A stretch of 5,595 nucleotides of DNA, taken from contig JAJRUA010000280.1 in the NCBI GenBank assembly GCA_024278035.1, positions 1-5,595 on the forward strand. The letters are read 5' to 3'. A model generated the notes under the pieces. It had not been told where the DNA came from, did not search any database, and saw nothing but the letters and a program-made list of their open reading frames with translations. The translations under genes were made by a program, and so were the position numbers. Positions 5,308 through 5,595 of the stretch are shown in pieces. This stretch comes from Planctomycetota bacterium (lineage in GTDB: Bacteria > Planctomycetota > Planctomycetia > Pirellulales > Lacipirellulaceae). Positions within the stretch are counted from its first letter, which is position 1, and each line of letters begins with the position of its first letter.

Positions 5308-5595
5308 CTAACGAAGGCGAGCAAGAATCTGCTTCGCTTCCGCGGCGGCTTCGGTCGTGGGTGATGAGGCGACGAGACGTTCGAGCATTCCGGCGGCGCG
5401 GCGGACGGCACTGTCGCTTCCTTTGGAGGCGGTTTTTTTGGCTTTGTCGAGCGACTTGAGGGCTTTGATTTCGGCAGCAACGTCGGCGCGCTGAGCGAGC
5501 TTTTTGATGGCCGGCTTAACGCCGGAGGGGAGCTCGTAGCCATCGTAGCGTTCGGTGAGCGCCGTCAGCAATTTGTAGGCTTGCCAGAACTGTCC
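5308..5595 (-). CDS. 3' end of an unidentified Ala/Lys-rich helical protein (partial)
   Basis: The minus-strand frame is open from the window edge to TAG at 5310-5308, giving the last 95 residues. The visible part begins GQFWQAYKLLTALTERYDGYELP and continues with Ala/Lys/Leu-rich helices, ending AAAEAKQILARLR. A TTG at 5571 is in frame, but coding-like sequence continues past it to the edge, so the gene very likely starts outside the window. The closing segment (MLERLVASSPTTEAAAEAKQIL) looks like the last helical hairpin of a TPR-like repeat, where a Pro-T-T-E-A-A-type turn is common. There are no Cys or recognisable catalytic residues. I do not recognise the family. Confidence 0.75.
   Translation of the reverse strand, partial: GQFWQAYKLLTALTERYDGYELPSGVKPAIKKLAQRADVAAEIKALKSLDKAKKTASKGSDSAVRRAAGMLERLVASSPTTEAAAEAKQILARLR

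Overview
The window looks like an ordinary chromosomal stretch from a Gram-negative bacterium, most probably a planctomycete of the Pirellulales type. The main reasons are a lipid A gene (lpxB) whose product has the FYYGTPQLWAW-type active-site region, a very lysine-rich histone-like protein, a small secreted Tyr/Trp/His-rich protein of a type I associate with Pirellula/Rhodopirellula genomes, wide intergenic gaps, and many palindromic elements next to gene ends. The lineage is inferred from protein style and remembered family resemblance, not from a search.

Layout, left to right. Bases 1-89 are the 3' end of a + strand gene with a highly acidic C-terminal tail, closed by a strong intrinsic terminator (203-243). 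A long imperfect inverted repeat (265-371) lies in the gap before lpxB (493-1737, +, lipid-A-disaccharide synthase). A bulged palindrome (1750-1785) separates lpxB from a six-helix M50 site-2-type membrane metalloprotease (1824-2504, +). A gap of about 390 bases, with no clear promoter but ending in a textbook Shine-Dalgarno, leads to a 103-residue protein that is 63% lysine (2893-3204, +). That gene contains 39-bp tandem repeats, two of them identical. The convergent junction that follows holds a bidirectional terminator (3270-3311) and a second perfect palindrome (3346-3383).

The right half carries an Mrp/ApbC-type P-loop ATPase (3401-4471, -), a gap of about 330 bases shared with a divergent gene, a small exported protein (4804-5130, +), a short repeat-like hairpin, a minus-strand terminator (5250-5278), and the 3' end of an unrecognised Ala/Lys-rich gene that runs off the right edge (5308-5595, -).

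How the genes relate: lpxB and the protease are co-directional and could be co-transcribed, but nothing proves a functional link. The histone-like gene has its own translation signal and terminator and appears to be a single unit. The other genes look like independent housekeeping or lineage-specific genes. I see no phage, transposase, CRISPR array, RNA gene or defence system. The points most worth following up are the Mrp homologue lacking the second cysteine of its Fe-S CxxC motif, the recently duplicated repeats in the histone-like gene, the small exported aromatic-rich protein, and the palindromic elements clustered at gene ends.
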